Shown: positions 37,607-46,062 of the stretch, piece after piece | How the letters are laid out: the number at the start of each line of letters is the position of its first letter | How positions within the stretch are numbered: position 1 is the stretch's first letter | Assembly: GCA_016194635.1 (NCBI GenBank) | Contig: JACQBC010000012.1 | Span: forward strand, 43,663 to 107,662 | DNA from: Gammaproteobacteria bacterium | Lineage (GTDB): Bacteria; Pseudomonadota; Gammaproteobacteria; UBA6429; Thiohalophilaceae | Direction of reading: 5' to 3' | DNA: 64,000 nt | Translations under genes and position numbers: made by a program | Notes under the pieces: model-generated | Databases searched by the model: none | What the model was told of the DNA's origin: nothing | What the model saw: only the letters and a program-made list of their open reading frames with translations

Positions 37607-39382
37607 ATGTATGATTACGGCCTGATTGGCAATTGTCAAACGGCGGCCCTGGTTAACGGCAGGGGCAGTGTCGAGTGGATGTGTATGCCTCGCCCTGACA
37701 GCGCTCCAGTGTTCGGACGGTTGCTGGATGCCGACGGCGGTCATTTCAGCATTGCGCCAGCCCGGGCGGGCACGGTCACCCAAAACTATCTGCCAAATAC
37801 CAACGTATTGATCACGCGCATCGATTGTGTCGATGGCGGTGCTTACCGGATTACCGATTTCTGCCCGCGTTTCGAGCAACACGGACGCATGTACCGCCCC
37901 ATCGCGTTGTTCAGGCTGGTGGAACCGCTCAATGGTTTACCTACTATCAAGGTCGCTTGCCGGGTTGTGAATGGCTGGGACAAACAACCTGTACATCCGG
38001 TGCGCGGCAACAGCCACGTGCGTTTTGAAATTGGCGCTGAACACGTTCGTCTGACGACGAACATGCCGTTGACGTATCTATGCGACGAATTGCTGTTTGC
38101 GTTGAATGAGCCGCTGTGTTTCGCCCTGACTTGGAGCTGCGCCATCGAGGATGAACTGACCGCGGTCACGCGCCGTTTTCTGGATCAGACCGTGGATTAC
38201 TGGCAGCGCTGGGTCAAACATTGTTCCATCCCAAGTTTGTACCAGCGTGAGACCATTCGTTCGGCGCTGACGTTGAAGCTACACTGTTACGAAGACACCG
38301 GCGCGATCCTCGCCGCGCTCACCACCAGCCTTCCAGAACAAGATGGCGCGCGCCGCAACTGGGATTATCGCTACTGCTGGTTGCGTGACGCGTATTTCGT
38401 CGTGTCGGCATTTAACAATCTTAGCCACTTTGAGGAGATGGAGGGATTTATCAAGTTTATGCTCGGCATTGCGCTGCGCCACGAACACTCGCGTGAACGG
38501 CTACGTCCGGTGTACGCGCTGGATCAGTCGCTACCCTTGCCGGAAATGGAATATGCCAACTGGACGGGTTTTCGCGCTAATACCCCGGTACGCGGTTTTA
38601 ATCAGGCCGCTGAACATGTGCAAAACGACGTCTATGGCGAAATGATCCTGACGCTTGGAATTGTTTATCGCGACGAACGGTTCCAGCATCTGCGCACGCG
38701 CGAACACGAGGAATTGCTGGAGTATTTAGGACGCCTATGTGTCCGTAACATCGGTCAGCCCGACGCGGGGCTGTGGGAAATTCGCGACGGCTGGCGTGAG
38801 CATTCCTTTTCCAATCTGATGGGCTGGGCCGGAGTGGAACGGCTGCGGCGTATCAAGGAGTTGGGTTATCTCAAACATTTCGATGTCGACCTAATCGAGG
38901 CGAAACAACGCGCGGAACATGCCTTGGCGCGCGCGGTGCGCGACGACGCCTTGCATAATGGCCCCGAGGATGACACCTTTGATGCGTCCTTGCTGCAGCT
39001 GGTGTTGCTGCATTACCCTGATCCAGGGCTGTGTCGTCGCACCGTGGAACGCACCTGGGACCAACTGAAGCTCGGCACGGACGCGTACAGTCGCGCGTTT
39101 TTGTATCGCTACCGGCGACAAGACGATTTTGGCACCCCTGATTCGGCGTTTCTCATCTGTTCATTCTGGCTGGTGCAAGCACTGACCAAAATCGATCGCC
39201 GTGCCGAGGCCGTCGCTGTGATGGGCGAGACACTACGCGCGGCGAACGATCTGGGTTTGTTTTCCGAACACTTTGCACCGGGCCGCGCTTTACAGCTCGG
39301 CAACTTCCCGCAAGCGTATTCGCACGTAGGACAGATCAATGCCGCGTTTGCTATCAGCCCGCCATGGAGCGATGTGTTCTAA
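37607..39382 (+). CDS. glycoside hydrolase family 15 (glucoamylase/trehalase-like)
   Basis: 591 aa from ATG 37607 (MYDYGLIGNCQTAALVN); the open frame upstream is not conserved. GH15 marks: RNWDYRYCWLRDA (about 268), GLWEIRDGWREHSFSNLMGW with the catalytic Glu near 405, and ERTWDQLKLGTDA near the end. GH15 members hydrolyse alpha-glucosides and include true trehalases. Divergent from otsA-otsB and sharing their GC-rich style, so turnover of trehalose is the likely role. Confidence 0.9.
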   Translation: MYDYGLIGNCQTAALVNGRGSVEWMCMPRPDSAPVFGRLLDADGGHFSIAPARAGTVTQNYLPNTNVLITRIDCVDGGAYRITDFCPRFEQHGRMYRPIALFRLVEPLNGLPTIKVACRVVNGWDKQPVHPVRGNSHVRFEIGAEHVRLTTNMPLTYLCDELLFALNEPLCFALTWSCAIEDELTAVTRRFLDQTVDYWQRWVKHCSIPSLYQRETIRSALTLKLHCYEDTGAILAALTTSLPEQDGARRNWDYRYCWLRDAYFVVSAFNNLSHFEEMEGFIKFMLGIALRHEHSRERLRPVYALDQSLPLPEMEYANWTGFRANTPVRGFNQAAEHVQNDVYGEMILTLGIVYRDERFQHLRTREHEELLEYLGRLCVRNIGQPDAGLWEIRDGWREHSFSNLMGWAGVERLRRIKELGYLKHFDVDLIEAKQRAEHALARAVRDDALHNGPEDDTFDASLLQLVLLHYPDPGLCRRTVERTWDQLKLGTDAYSRAFLYRYRRQDDFGTPDSAFLICSFWLVQALTKIDRRAEAVAVMGETLRAANDLGLFSEHFAPGRALQLGNFPQAYSHVGQINAAFAISPPWSDVF

Positions 39383-39638
39383 TATTATAAATTTCCCGAT
39401 GTAGGTAGTATTTATATCCGTTAGGGCGTTTTAATCCGGCCCACATAAAATAACCTAGCGGCATGTCAGCGAGATATTTTTGCCGTTACGCCGGACAACA
39501 TTTGATGAAGACCCTTGACGACATGTGGGTGTTTCGTATACACATTGTCAGCCGGGATAGCCAACGACAACGGACGTTTTGGGCGATTCCGAGCCTTTAG
39601 CAACATCGGTTTAACCGCACTGGTAGGGAGAGGGAGTC

Positions 39639-40526
39639 ATGGAAAAAATCAAGTACTCGGTCGGTCGAGGCGGGGTAAATACTCCCCGTGACATCGTGAT
39701 CGTTCAACGGCTATTGAACCGGCATCAAACCTCCTCCGGCGCGCTGCTGGCGGTGAACAGAATAATGGATGGACATACTGTCCAGGCTATTAAGGAGTTT
39801 CAACAACGGGTCGTGAAAATGCCCCACCCCGATGGCCGGGTTGATCCGGGCAAGATGACCGCTGAACTGTTGTACACCTCGCCGTACCTCGTGGTCATTC
39901 AGTCTATCGTGGATTATGTAAAATCACTTGTGGCCAATACCGAGACCCAGAAGAAAAAGTCCAGCGCGGGCGAGGCCGTCGTGTTACAAGCCAATATATT
40001 GTCACAACACAACCAGATTGCGTGGGGCGCGAAAGTCTCGCCGGAGTTTAAGGCCAAGGTGATTAAAGTTTGTGATAATTTAGGGATTAACCCCGATTTC
40101 TTAATGACGTGTATGGCGTTTGAAACCAAAGAGACATTTAGTCCATCTATAAAAAATGATGCGGGTAGTAGTGGTACGGGTTTAATTCAGTTTATGAAAA
40201 GAACAGCAAAAGTTTTTCACACAAGCACTAAAGATCTCGCGGCTATGTCTGATGTGCAGCAGCTTGACTATGTCGAAAAGTATTTTAAAGATGCAATACG
40301 GACATATAAAAAACTGGACACTCTGGAAGATGTGTATTTCGCAATTTTGAATCCGACAGGCATTAGAAAAAAAGATGATTTTGTTTTATTTAAAGAGGGA
40401 ACAGATGAGTACGATAAGAATAAAGGTTTAGATAAGGATGGAGATGGTCAAATCACCGTTACAGAAGTTACTAATAGTATAAAGTTTATGTATAAAAAAG
40501 GCCTGAAGCAAGGATACATTGGGTAA
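39639..40526 (+). CDS. lysozyme-like effector candidate E1: peptidoglycan-binding + transglycosylase + EF-hand
   Basis: 295 aa without a signal peptide. Residues 1-65 look like a PG-binding domain (TPRDIVIVQRLLNRHQ, VQAIKEFQQRV); 65-140 is a linker; 140-225 resembles a lytic-transglycosylase fold, with a probable catalytic Glu in MAFETKETFSPSIKN and GSSGTGLIQFMK; near the C-terminus DKDGDGQITVTEV is a canonical Ca-binding EF-hand loop, and the protein ends KGLKQGYIG. Strong ribosome site GGGAGAGGGAG. First of four copies in this cluster. A murein-cutting toxin delivered to rivals fits, but no secretion gene is near. Ends 28 bases before its partner. Confidence 0.78.
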   Translation: MEKIKYSVGRGGVNTPRDIVIVQRLLNRHQTSSGALLAVNRIMDGHTVQAIKEFQQRVVKMPHPDGRVDPGKMTAELLYTSPYLVVIQSIVDYVKSLVANTETQKKKSSAGEAVVLQANILSQHNQIAWGAKVSPEFKAKVIKVCDNLGINPDFLMTCMAFETKETFSPSIKNDAGSSGTGLIQFMKRTAKVFHTSTKDLAAMSDVQQLDYVEKYFKDAIRTYKKLDTLEDVYFAILNPTGIRKKDDFVLFKEGTDEYDKNKGLDKDGDGQITVTEVTNSIKFMYKKGLKQGYIG

Positions 40527-40554
40527 AGGTGAAAACTCTTCTGAGGATAATCAA

Positions 40555-41004
40555 ATGAAGTTGATGCGTTTGATCGTATTAGGTATTGGATCGATAGTAA
40601 TGGCGTGCGTGGCTAGCGATTCAGTTAATTTGTGGCACGGCGAATATTTCTATGAGTCGGCGGGTGGCCATACTGCAGGTGGGTCCCCAATCACTATGGA
40701 GATGACATTAACAATAAACAAGCCCGAAGCCGATGACGCTTGTTTGTTCCACGCGGTGGGATTTCAAACTGATATGACGATAGTTTGTACTGTCACGGCC
40801 AGCGACAACAAGCTCGAAGTAAAATTTAAAAAATATGGGGAAGCCTCTTTTTTAATGATCGAATACAAAATAGGTGAGGTGTTGTTCTCGCTCGAAAAAG
40901 TTGCCGTAAAAGGCAAGGAGTCACGTTACGTACCTCACTGGGTTTCATATGAACCATTTGATGATATGAGTAATGCGAAAGGATATTTTAAGAAACCCAA
41001 ATAA
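40555..41004 (+). CDS. small exported partner I1 (putative immunity protein, DUF5991-like)
   Basis: 149 aa from ATG 40555 with GAGGA eleven bases upstream. Signal sequence MKLMRLIVLGIGSIVMACVAS ends in a lipobox-like Cys, so it may be a lipoprotein. Mature part: WHGEYFYESAGGHTAGGSPI, CLFHAVGFQTDMTIVC, SFLMIEYKIGEVLFSLEK, PHWVSYEPF. Two homologues follow later in the cluster. Position directly after the lytic enzyme suggests protection against it in the periplasm (inference). The family name is from memory. Confidence 0.75.
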   Translation: MKLMRLIVLGIGSIVMACVASDSVNLWHGEYFYESAGGHTAGGSPITMEMTLTINKPEADDACLFHAVGFQTDMTIVCTVTASDNKLEVKFKKYGEASFLMIEYKIGEVLFSLEKVAVKGKESRYVPHWVSYEPFDDMSNAKGYFKKPK

Positions 41005-41047
41005 CCAGATAACCACGAATTACATTTTGAGTGTCACTTATGATCTA

Positions 41048-41176
41048 AAAACGACCACTGAAAAGCCTGCTGTTATGTCCGGCATACAACAGCTCAATTT
41101 GTCAACAAAGTATTTAAAAAATAGAGTGCGAAGGTATACGTATCCCAAAGGTTTGAAGCAAGGTTATATCGGGTAA
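41048..41176 (+). pseudogene. effector remnant (psi-E2)
   Basis: Only the stretches TEKPAVMSGIQQLNLSTKYLKNRVRRY and the tail PKGLKQGYIG remain of an E1-like gene; the catalytic and EF-hand segments between them are lost. Same order and same strand as E1, stop TAA at 41174. It sits between I1 and the broken partner gene. Confidence 0.75.
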
Positions 41177-41204
41177 CGGGAAAATATTTTAGGAGGATGA
41201 GACG

Positions 41205-41669
41205 ATGACATACCTGCGTTCGGTTATTCTTGGTATGGGGCTGGTGATAGCCTCCTGTATGGCCGGTGAGCCGAGTAGTGTATAGTATGGCGAATATCAT
41301 TTTGCGGGATTGGGGGGAGAAACCGGCGGCGGATCACCCATCATGATGGATATAACTCTGATTATAAGCAAGTCCGACTCAAAAACACCATGTGTATTTC
41401 ATGCAGTCGGTATTCAAACAGATGAGACAATATTCTGTTCTACTAATGCGAATCAAAACTTGATCGAACTCAAGTTTAAAAGTTTTGAGAATGGTAAGGT
41501 TCTGAATGACCACGGTGTTGAATTATATAAAGTTGGTAGTGTACTGTTTTCACTCGAAAAAGCAGTAGGAAAAGATAAGAAAATACTTTATATCCCCCAT
41601 TGGGCATCGTATGTGCCTTTTGACGATATGGAAGAAGGTGGGAAGTATCAATTTGTGAAAACCAAATAA
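41205..41669 (+). pseudogene. partner gene with internal TAG (psi-I2)
   Basis: Good ribosome site (AGGAGGATGAGACG) and a signal sequence MTYLRSVILGMGLVIASCMAGEPSSV, then TAG at 41283-41285 where the homologues have Trp in the WxGEY motif; after that the frame continues intact: YGEYHFAGLGGETGGGSPI through HWASYVPFDDM to TAA 41667. One base change (TGG to TAG) would explain it. Otherwise full length compared with I1 and I4. Confidence 0.85.
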
Positions 41670-41727
41670 TTGTTTTGTTGGCGTGTGATTATTACCGAAT
41701 AACAAATAGGAGTTTCAACAGCGGGTC

Positions 41728-42450
41728 GTGAAAATGCCCCGTCCCGATGGCCGGGTTGATCCGGGCAAGATGACCGCTGAACTGTGGTACACTTCGCCGT
41801 ACCTCGTGGTCATTCAGTCTGTCGTAGAATATATAAAATCACTTGTTGCCAATACCGAGACCCAGAAGAAAAAGTCCAGCGCGGGCGAGGCCGTCGTGTT
41901 ACCAGCCAATATATTGTCACAACACAACCAGATTGCGTGGGGCGCGAAAGTCTCGCCGGAGTGTAAGGCCAAGGTCATTAAAATTTGTGCGAACTTAGGG
42001 ATTAACCCTGATTTCTTAATGACGTGTATGGCGTTTGAAACGGGGGAGATGTTTAGTCCGGACATGAAAAATAACGCAGGAAGCAGCGGCACGGGGTTAA
42101 TACAGTTTATGAAGGCAACTGCGGAAGACGAATTGAAAACGAGCACGAAAAAATTAGCGGCCATGTCCGCTGCAAAACAACCAGATTATGTTGAAGAATA
42201 TTTTAAAAAGAGAATAAAGGTATATAAACAACTCAATACCTTAGAGGATGTCTATTTTGCGATATTAAATCCAATCGGCATCGGAAAAAAAGACAATGAC
42301 GTTATTTTTACGGAAGGCGTCAAAAACGGTGGTTACATCCCTAATAAAGGGCTTGATAAAGACCAAGACGGAAAAATTACCGTCGCGGAAGTGGCAAGTA
42401 AAATAAGATATATGTATCACAAAGGTTTGAAACAAGGCTATCTGGGTTAA
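41728..42450 (+). CDS. effector copy E3, N-terminally truncated
   Basis: 240 aa from GTG 41728 (ATG 41734 also possible). Homology with E1 begins abruptly at 41708 (AGGAGTTTCAACA) right behind an in-frame TAG, so the peptidoglycan-binding half is missing. The rest is intact: MAFETGEMFSPDMKN with the Glu, GSSGTGLIQFMK, EF-hand DKDQDGKITVAEV and the tail KGLKQGYLG. First 300 bases of homology are nearly identical to E1, the second half has diverged. May still be a functional enzyme or a decaying one. Confidence 0.7.
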   Translation: MKMPRPDGRVDPGKMTAELWYTSPYLVVIQSVVEYIKSLVANTETQKKKSSAGEAVVLPANILSQHNQIAWGAKVSPECKAKVIKICANLGINPDFLMTCMAFETGEMFSPDMKNNAGSSGTGLIQFMKATAEDELKTSTKKLAAMSAAKQPDYVEEYFKKRIKVYKQLNTLEDVYFAILNPIGIGKKDNDVIFTEGVKNGGYIPNKGLDKDQDGKITVAEVASKIRYMYHKGLKQGYLG

Positions 42451-42478
42451 CGGTGTAGTATCTATGAAGGAAATGAAA

Positions 42479-42982
42479 ATGACTTCTGTTTTTAGAGAGA
42501 GAAATATATGGCCGACTCGTGCCTTGAGAATGACATCTACTATTTTTTTCGGTATCTTTTTGGTGTTTTATTGTCATGTTAATTATGCACAGTCGACGGC
42601 GACGAGTCAGCTAAACGAACTTCGGTGTCAATGGGTAGGCCAGTACCCACACAAAGCCAAGAAATTTTTCCTTAACGAACCTAAAATTAAAAACACGCTA
42701 CAACAGCTACTTAATAAAAATCGATTCGATGCCCTTGTGTCTGGCGACTATTTGGAAGCTCCAATCGACTATGTTGCTGGATATTATGTTGTTAGCTTTG
42801 CGCCCAATCTACATTTGATGCAGGAAGAAGAATGGGTCTATATTCTTATTCGAGAACACACTGGATCTGTGCATGTTGCAATCAAAGACTCTGAGGATCG
42901 CGTACAGTGGAAGCATTCTGCAGAAAGCGACTTCCCTTTCCAAATATTAAAAATGTTGGATTTGCCGGATAAAAAGACATAA
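42479..42982 (+). CDS. exported hypothetical protein in partner position
   Basis: 167 aa from ATG 42479; AAGGA lies seven bases upstream (ATG 42464 and 42473 are alternatives). Signal peptide MTSTIFFGIFLVFYCHVNYAQS, mature part LRCQWVGQYPHKAKKFFLNEP, VAGYYVVSFAPNLHLM, EEWVYILIREHTGSVHVAIKD. Not homologous to I1 or I4 as far as I can see. It follows E3 just as I1 follows E1, so it may be a different immunity protein or an unrelated insert. Confidence 0.7.
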   Translation: MTSVFRERNIWPTRALRMTSTIFFGIFLVFYCHVNYAQSTATSQLNELRCQWVGQYPHKAKKFFLNEPKIKNTLQQLLNKNRFDALVSGDYLEAPIDYVAGYYVVSFAPNLHLMQEEEWVYILIREHTGSVHVAIKDSEDRVQWKHSAESDFPFQILKMLDLPDKKT

Positions 42983-42990
42983 TGCGAGAC

Positions 42991-43180
42991 AAACATTTTA
43001 TTTTAATGGCGTGTGCGGCGTTTGAAACTGGGAGATGTTTGGCCCAAAAGAGCTGAACAAAACCGGAAGTAGTGTAATAGGGTTGATTCAGTTAATGACG
43101 GCAAGATTACAATTGCTGAAATTTCCACATTCATCCGTTCAAAATATACTAAGGGTTTAAAACCCGGATACATCGGTTAA
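42991..43180 (+). pseudogene. effector remnant (psi-E4)
   Basis: Reads FILMACAAFETG, then after a one-base loss EMFGPKELNKTGSSVIGLIQL, then jumps to NDGKITIAEISTFIRSKYTKGLKPGYIG and a TAA. So the middle between the catalytic part and EF-hand is deleted and the frame is broken. Same tail as E1 and E3. Confidence 0.8.
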
Positions 43181-43212
43181 GAATACACACCCTAAATGAT
43201 GGAGAAAAGAAA

Positions 43213-43683
43213 ATGACGGTTAATCGCCTGTTTGTATTTAGCGTATATTTATTCGCTGCGGCCTGTATGGCAGGTAACCCAGAAAACCCGTGGGTCGGGG
43301 AATATAAATATTTTGCATCTGGCGGTCAAACCGCGGGCGGGTCGCAGATTATGGTGGATATAACACTGAAAATTGACAATCAAGGAAATAAGGCAAGTTG
43401 TCAACTGAATGCGGATGGATTCCAGAGATATGATCGGATTTTATGCACAACCACGTTGGATAATAATCAACTGACGGTGCACTTTAAAAGCTATGGCGAT
43501 GGCAGTGTGGTTAACCCAATCGGAGTGGATGTATATAAAGTCGGTGAGACCTTGTTCGCACTCGAGAAAAAAATCAACCCTGACAAGCAAAAACCCGCCA
43601 GGTTTATTCCGCATTGGGGGACGTACAGTCCCTTTGGGACGGAAGATAAGAATCCTACGGAATATTTTGAGAAGGTAAAATAG
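43213..43683 (+). CDS. small exported partner I4 (putative immunity protein)
   Basis: 156 aa, intact. Signal sequence MTVNRLFVFSVYLFAAACMAGN with lipobox-like Cys, mature part WVGEYKYFASGGQTAGGSQI, CQLNADGFQRYDRILC, LTVHFKSYGDGSVVNPIGVDVYKVGETLFALEKK and PHWGTYSPFG. Clear homologue of I1 and of the broken I2. Strong ribosome site GGAGAAAAGAAA. Its cognate effector (psi-E4) is dead, so this may be an orphan immunity gene kept against sister cells. Confidence 0.78.
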   Translation: MTVNRLFVFSVYLFAAACMAGNPENPWVGEYKYFASGGQTAGGSQIMVDITLKIDNQGNKASCQLNADGFQRYDRILCTTTLDNNQLTVHFKSYGDGSVVNPIGVDVYKVGETLFALEKKINPDKQKPARFIPHWGTYSPFGTEDKNPTEYFEKVK

Positions 43684-43783
43684 ATACACGGCCATGGGCT
43701 TGGCGCTAGCTTGTTTCACGGCTAAACGTCTTCGTGTACTATAGTTTATCCTACAGTAACCAAAATCTTCGTCGGGAAGCGGT

Positions 43784-45169
43784 ATGGCGCGGCAGATCCG
43801 GATGGTCAGTTTTCTTGCTATGCTTGGGGCCTTGGCCTTGAGTGCCGGCTGCTCGAATTATTACTCGATTGATGTCAACACGGCGCAGAAAATTTCCGAT
43901 ACTTCAGGCAATTTTTCCAACCAGCTGCATAATGGGGATCAATTTGGCCAGGCGCTGGCTAAGCTGGGTGATCTCAACCAGGATGGTGTGAGCGATATAG
44001 CCGTCGGCGCGCCGCTCGATGACGATAACGGCACGGATCAGGGCGCGCTGTATATTCTGTTTATGCAAGCCAATGGGCAGGTGGCTTCCAAACAAAAAAT
44101 ATCCGCAAGCGCCGGAAATTTTACCGGTGGGTTGGCGAGCGGCGATCATTTTGGCGCTGCCGTGGCAAACATCGGTGATCTCAATCGCGATGGTTTCATT
44201 GATCTGGCGGTCGGTGCTCCGGGAGACAACGATGGGGGTACTGGTCGTGGGGCGGTATGGATTTTAAATCTGGATGCGCAGGGCCTGGTATTAAATCAGC
44301 ATAAGATTTCCAGCACTGACCTCGCCGCGGGGTTGAAGGACGGTGATCGGTTTGGTTCGGCGGTGACGGCGATCGGTGACCTTGACGGTGATGGGGTCGC
44401 CGACCTCGCGGTGGGCGCGCCTGGGGATGATGATGGGGGTACGGATCGCGGCGCGGTGTGGATTTTATTTATGAATAGCGACGGCACGGTTAAGTCCAGC
44501 CAGAAGATCTCGATCAGTAGCGGCAACTTTAAGGGTGATTTGCACAATGGCGATCAGTTCGGCGTTGCGCTTGCGGATATGGGTGATCTCGACGCTAACG
44601 GGGTGCATGATCTGGCGGTGGGTGCCCCCGGGGATAATGATGGCGGGATGCAGCGGGGGGCGGTGTGGCTGTTGTTAATGAATCGTGACGGCACGGTAAG
44701 TGCGACACAAAAGATTTCACAAACCCAGGGACAGTTTGATGGTTTACTCGGCAATGGTGATCACTTTGGCACGGCGGTTACAAACCTAGGCGATCTTAAT
44801 CACGATGGGATTCCTGAATTAGGCGTGGGTGCTCCCTACAACGGTGATGGCGGACCGAATCGCGGCTCAATCTGGGTGGTGTTCTTGCGCGGCGATCATA
44901 CGGTGATCTCATCGTCGCGCATCTCCAATACGCAGGGTAATTTTCAGGGGGCCTTACACGACAATGATCAGTTTGGTACAGCACTTATCGGCCTTGGTGA
45001 TATGAATCAGGATGGGGTCGCGGATATTGCTACCGGCGCTATTTTGGATAGCGATGGCGGCACGGATCGCGGAGCCGTGTGGTTGTTGTTTATGAAGCCT
45101 GCGGTCACCGCGCAACGTATCGATCCCAATATCGATATGGCGACATTATTTAGCGGCCGGGGTTATTAA
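43784..45169 (+). CDS. FG-GAP (integrin-alpha-like) repeat lipoprotein
   Basis: 461 aa. Lipobox LSAGC near residue 23, then six repeats of about 64 residues, each GDxFGxAxxxxGDLNxDGxxDLAVGAPxDxDGGTxRGAVWxLFM, the calcium-binding FG-GAP beta-propeller blade. Such proteins are surface lipoproteins that bind ligands or matrix; ligand unknown. Not similar to the E/I genes next door. Confidence 0.9.
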   Translation: MARQIRMVSFLAMLGALALSAGCSNYYSIDVNTAQKISDTSGNFSNQLHNGDQFGQALAKLGDLNQDGVSDIAVGAPLDDDNGTDQGALYILFMQANGQVASKQKISASAGNFTGGLASGDHFGAAVANIGDLNRDGFIDLAVGAPGDNDGGTGRGAVWILNLDAQGLVLNQHKISSTDLAAGLKDGDRFGSAVTAIGDLDGDGVADLAVGAPGDDDGGTDRGAVWILFMNSDGTVKSSQKISISSGNFKGDLHNGDQFGVALADMGDLDANGVHDLAVGAPGDNDGGMQRGAVWLLLMNRDGTVSATQKISQTQGQFDGLLGNGDHFGTAVTNLGDLNHDGIPELGVGAPYNGDGGPNRGSIWVVFLRGDHTVISSSRISNTQGNFQGALHDNDQFGTALIGLGDMNQDGVADIATGAILDSDGGTDRGAVWLLFMKPAVTAQRIDPNIDMATLFSGRGY

Positions 45170-45217
45170 TCGCGTTATTGTGATGCGCCACAGTGTTGGC
45201 GTGCATTGCGATTCACC

Positions 45218-45913
45218 CTACGGGCTGATCGGCGCCATCGGATACTGTCGTATCTGATCATGCACCCGCATCCGGTAGTCGACGAATTTATCCCGATCGG
45301 TAAAATGCAGGAACGGATTGCCACTGATCTCTTCCGCCAGGGTCGAGGTAGGGGTAACTGAATAATTGTGCCCGGGCCGGATACAGGTGGATTTGGGCAG
45401 GTCGCGTTGTAGTTTATTTAAGGTATCGAACATTTGATTGGGATCACCGCCGCGCAAATCGCAACGTCCGCAGCCATAGACAAACATGGTATCACCGGTG
45501 AGTAAATCATTGCCCAGGTGATAACAGGCCGAGCCCGGTGTATGGCCTGGGGTGTGTAAGATGGTTATCGCTGTGTTGCCAAGCATGATCCTGTCGCCGC
45601 CGTGGTGCAAGGTGGGCAGTTGCAGATGTTTTCCCCAAAACTGCGCTTCGGGTTTGAGCAGGTGCAATTGCGCATCGGTATGGTGTAATAATTCATCGAC
45701 ACCGTTGATGTGGTCGTGGTGGCTGTGGGTGAGTAATATATCCGTAATGGTGACTCCCCATTCATTCGCCTTGTGTAACACGGCGGGGATGTCCCAAGCC
45801 GGATCAACCACGGCGGCACGTTGGGTAGTGACATCGACGATGAGATACACAAAATTTTCCATCGCCCCTAATTCCATAGGCTGGATATGAAAAGACGTGT
45901 GGGTGTCGCGCAT
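45218..45913 (-). CDS. MBL-fold metallo-hydrolase (glyoxalase II-like)
   Basis: 231 aa. Zinc motif THSHHDHINGVDEL (HxHxDH, about 62), HTPGHTPGS for the next His, DTMFVYGCGRCDL and RPGHNYS. The GCGRCDL and PGHNY features are shared by glyoxalase II and persulfide dioxygenase types; which one cannot be decided. Convergent with the FG-GAP gene. Confidence 0.9.
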   Translation of the reverse strand: MRDTHTSFHIQPMELGAMENFVYLIVDVTTQRAAVVDPAWDIPAVLHKANEWGVTITDILLTHSHHDHINGVDELLHHTDAQLHLLKPEAQFWGKHLQLPTLHHGGDRIMLGNTAITILHTPGHTPGSACYHLGNDLLTGDTMFVYGCGRCDLRGGDPNQMFDTLNKLQRDLPKSTCIRPGHNYSVTPTSTLAEEISGNPFLHFTDRDKFVDYRMRVHDQIRQYPMAPISP

Positions 45914-46062
45914 ACTTGGAAGTATAACGGCAAATAGGCAAAAGTAAGTCTTCCAAAAGGGTGGAAATATTATCCCTTAGCGGGCCTTCTAACTAGCGGG
46001 TACAGGCCGGATAGGGAAAAGGTGTAATAAACTCGCTTTGAACCTTTATTCAAGGAGTATTC

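Noticed and set aside
39639..43683. prophage endolysin cluster
   Set aside because: No holin, integrase, capsid or tail gene nearby; alternation with exported partner proteins does not fit a phage lysis cassette.
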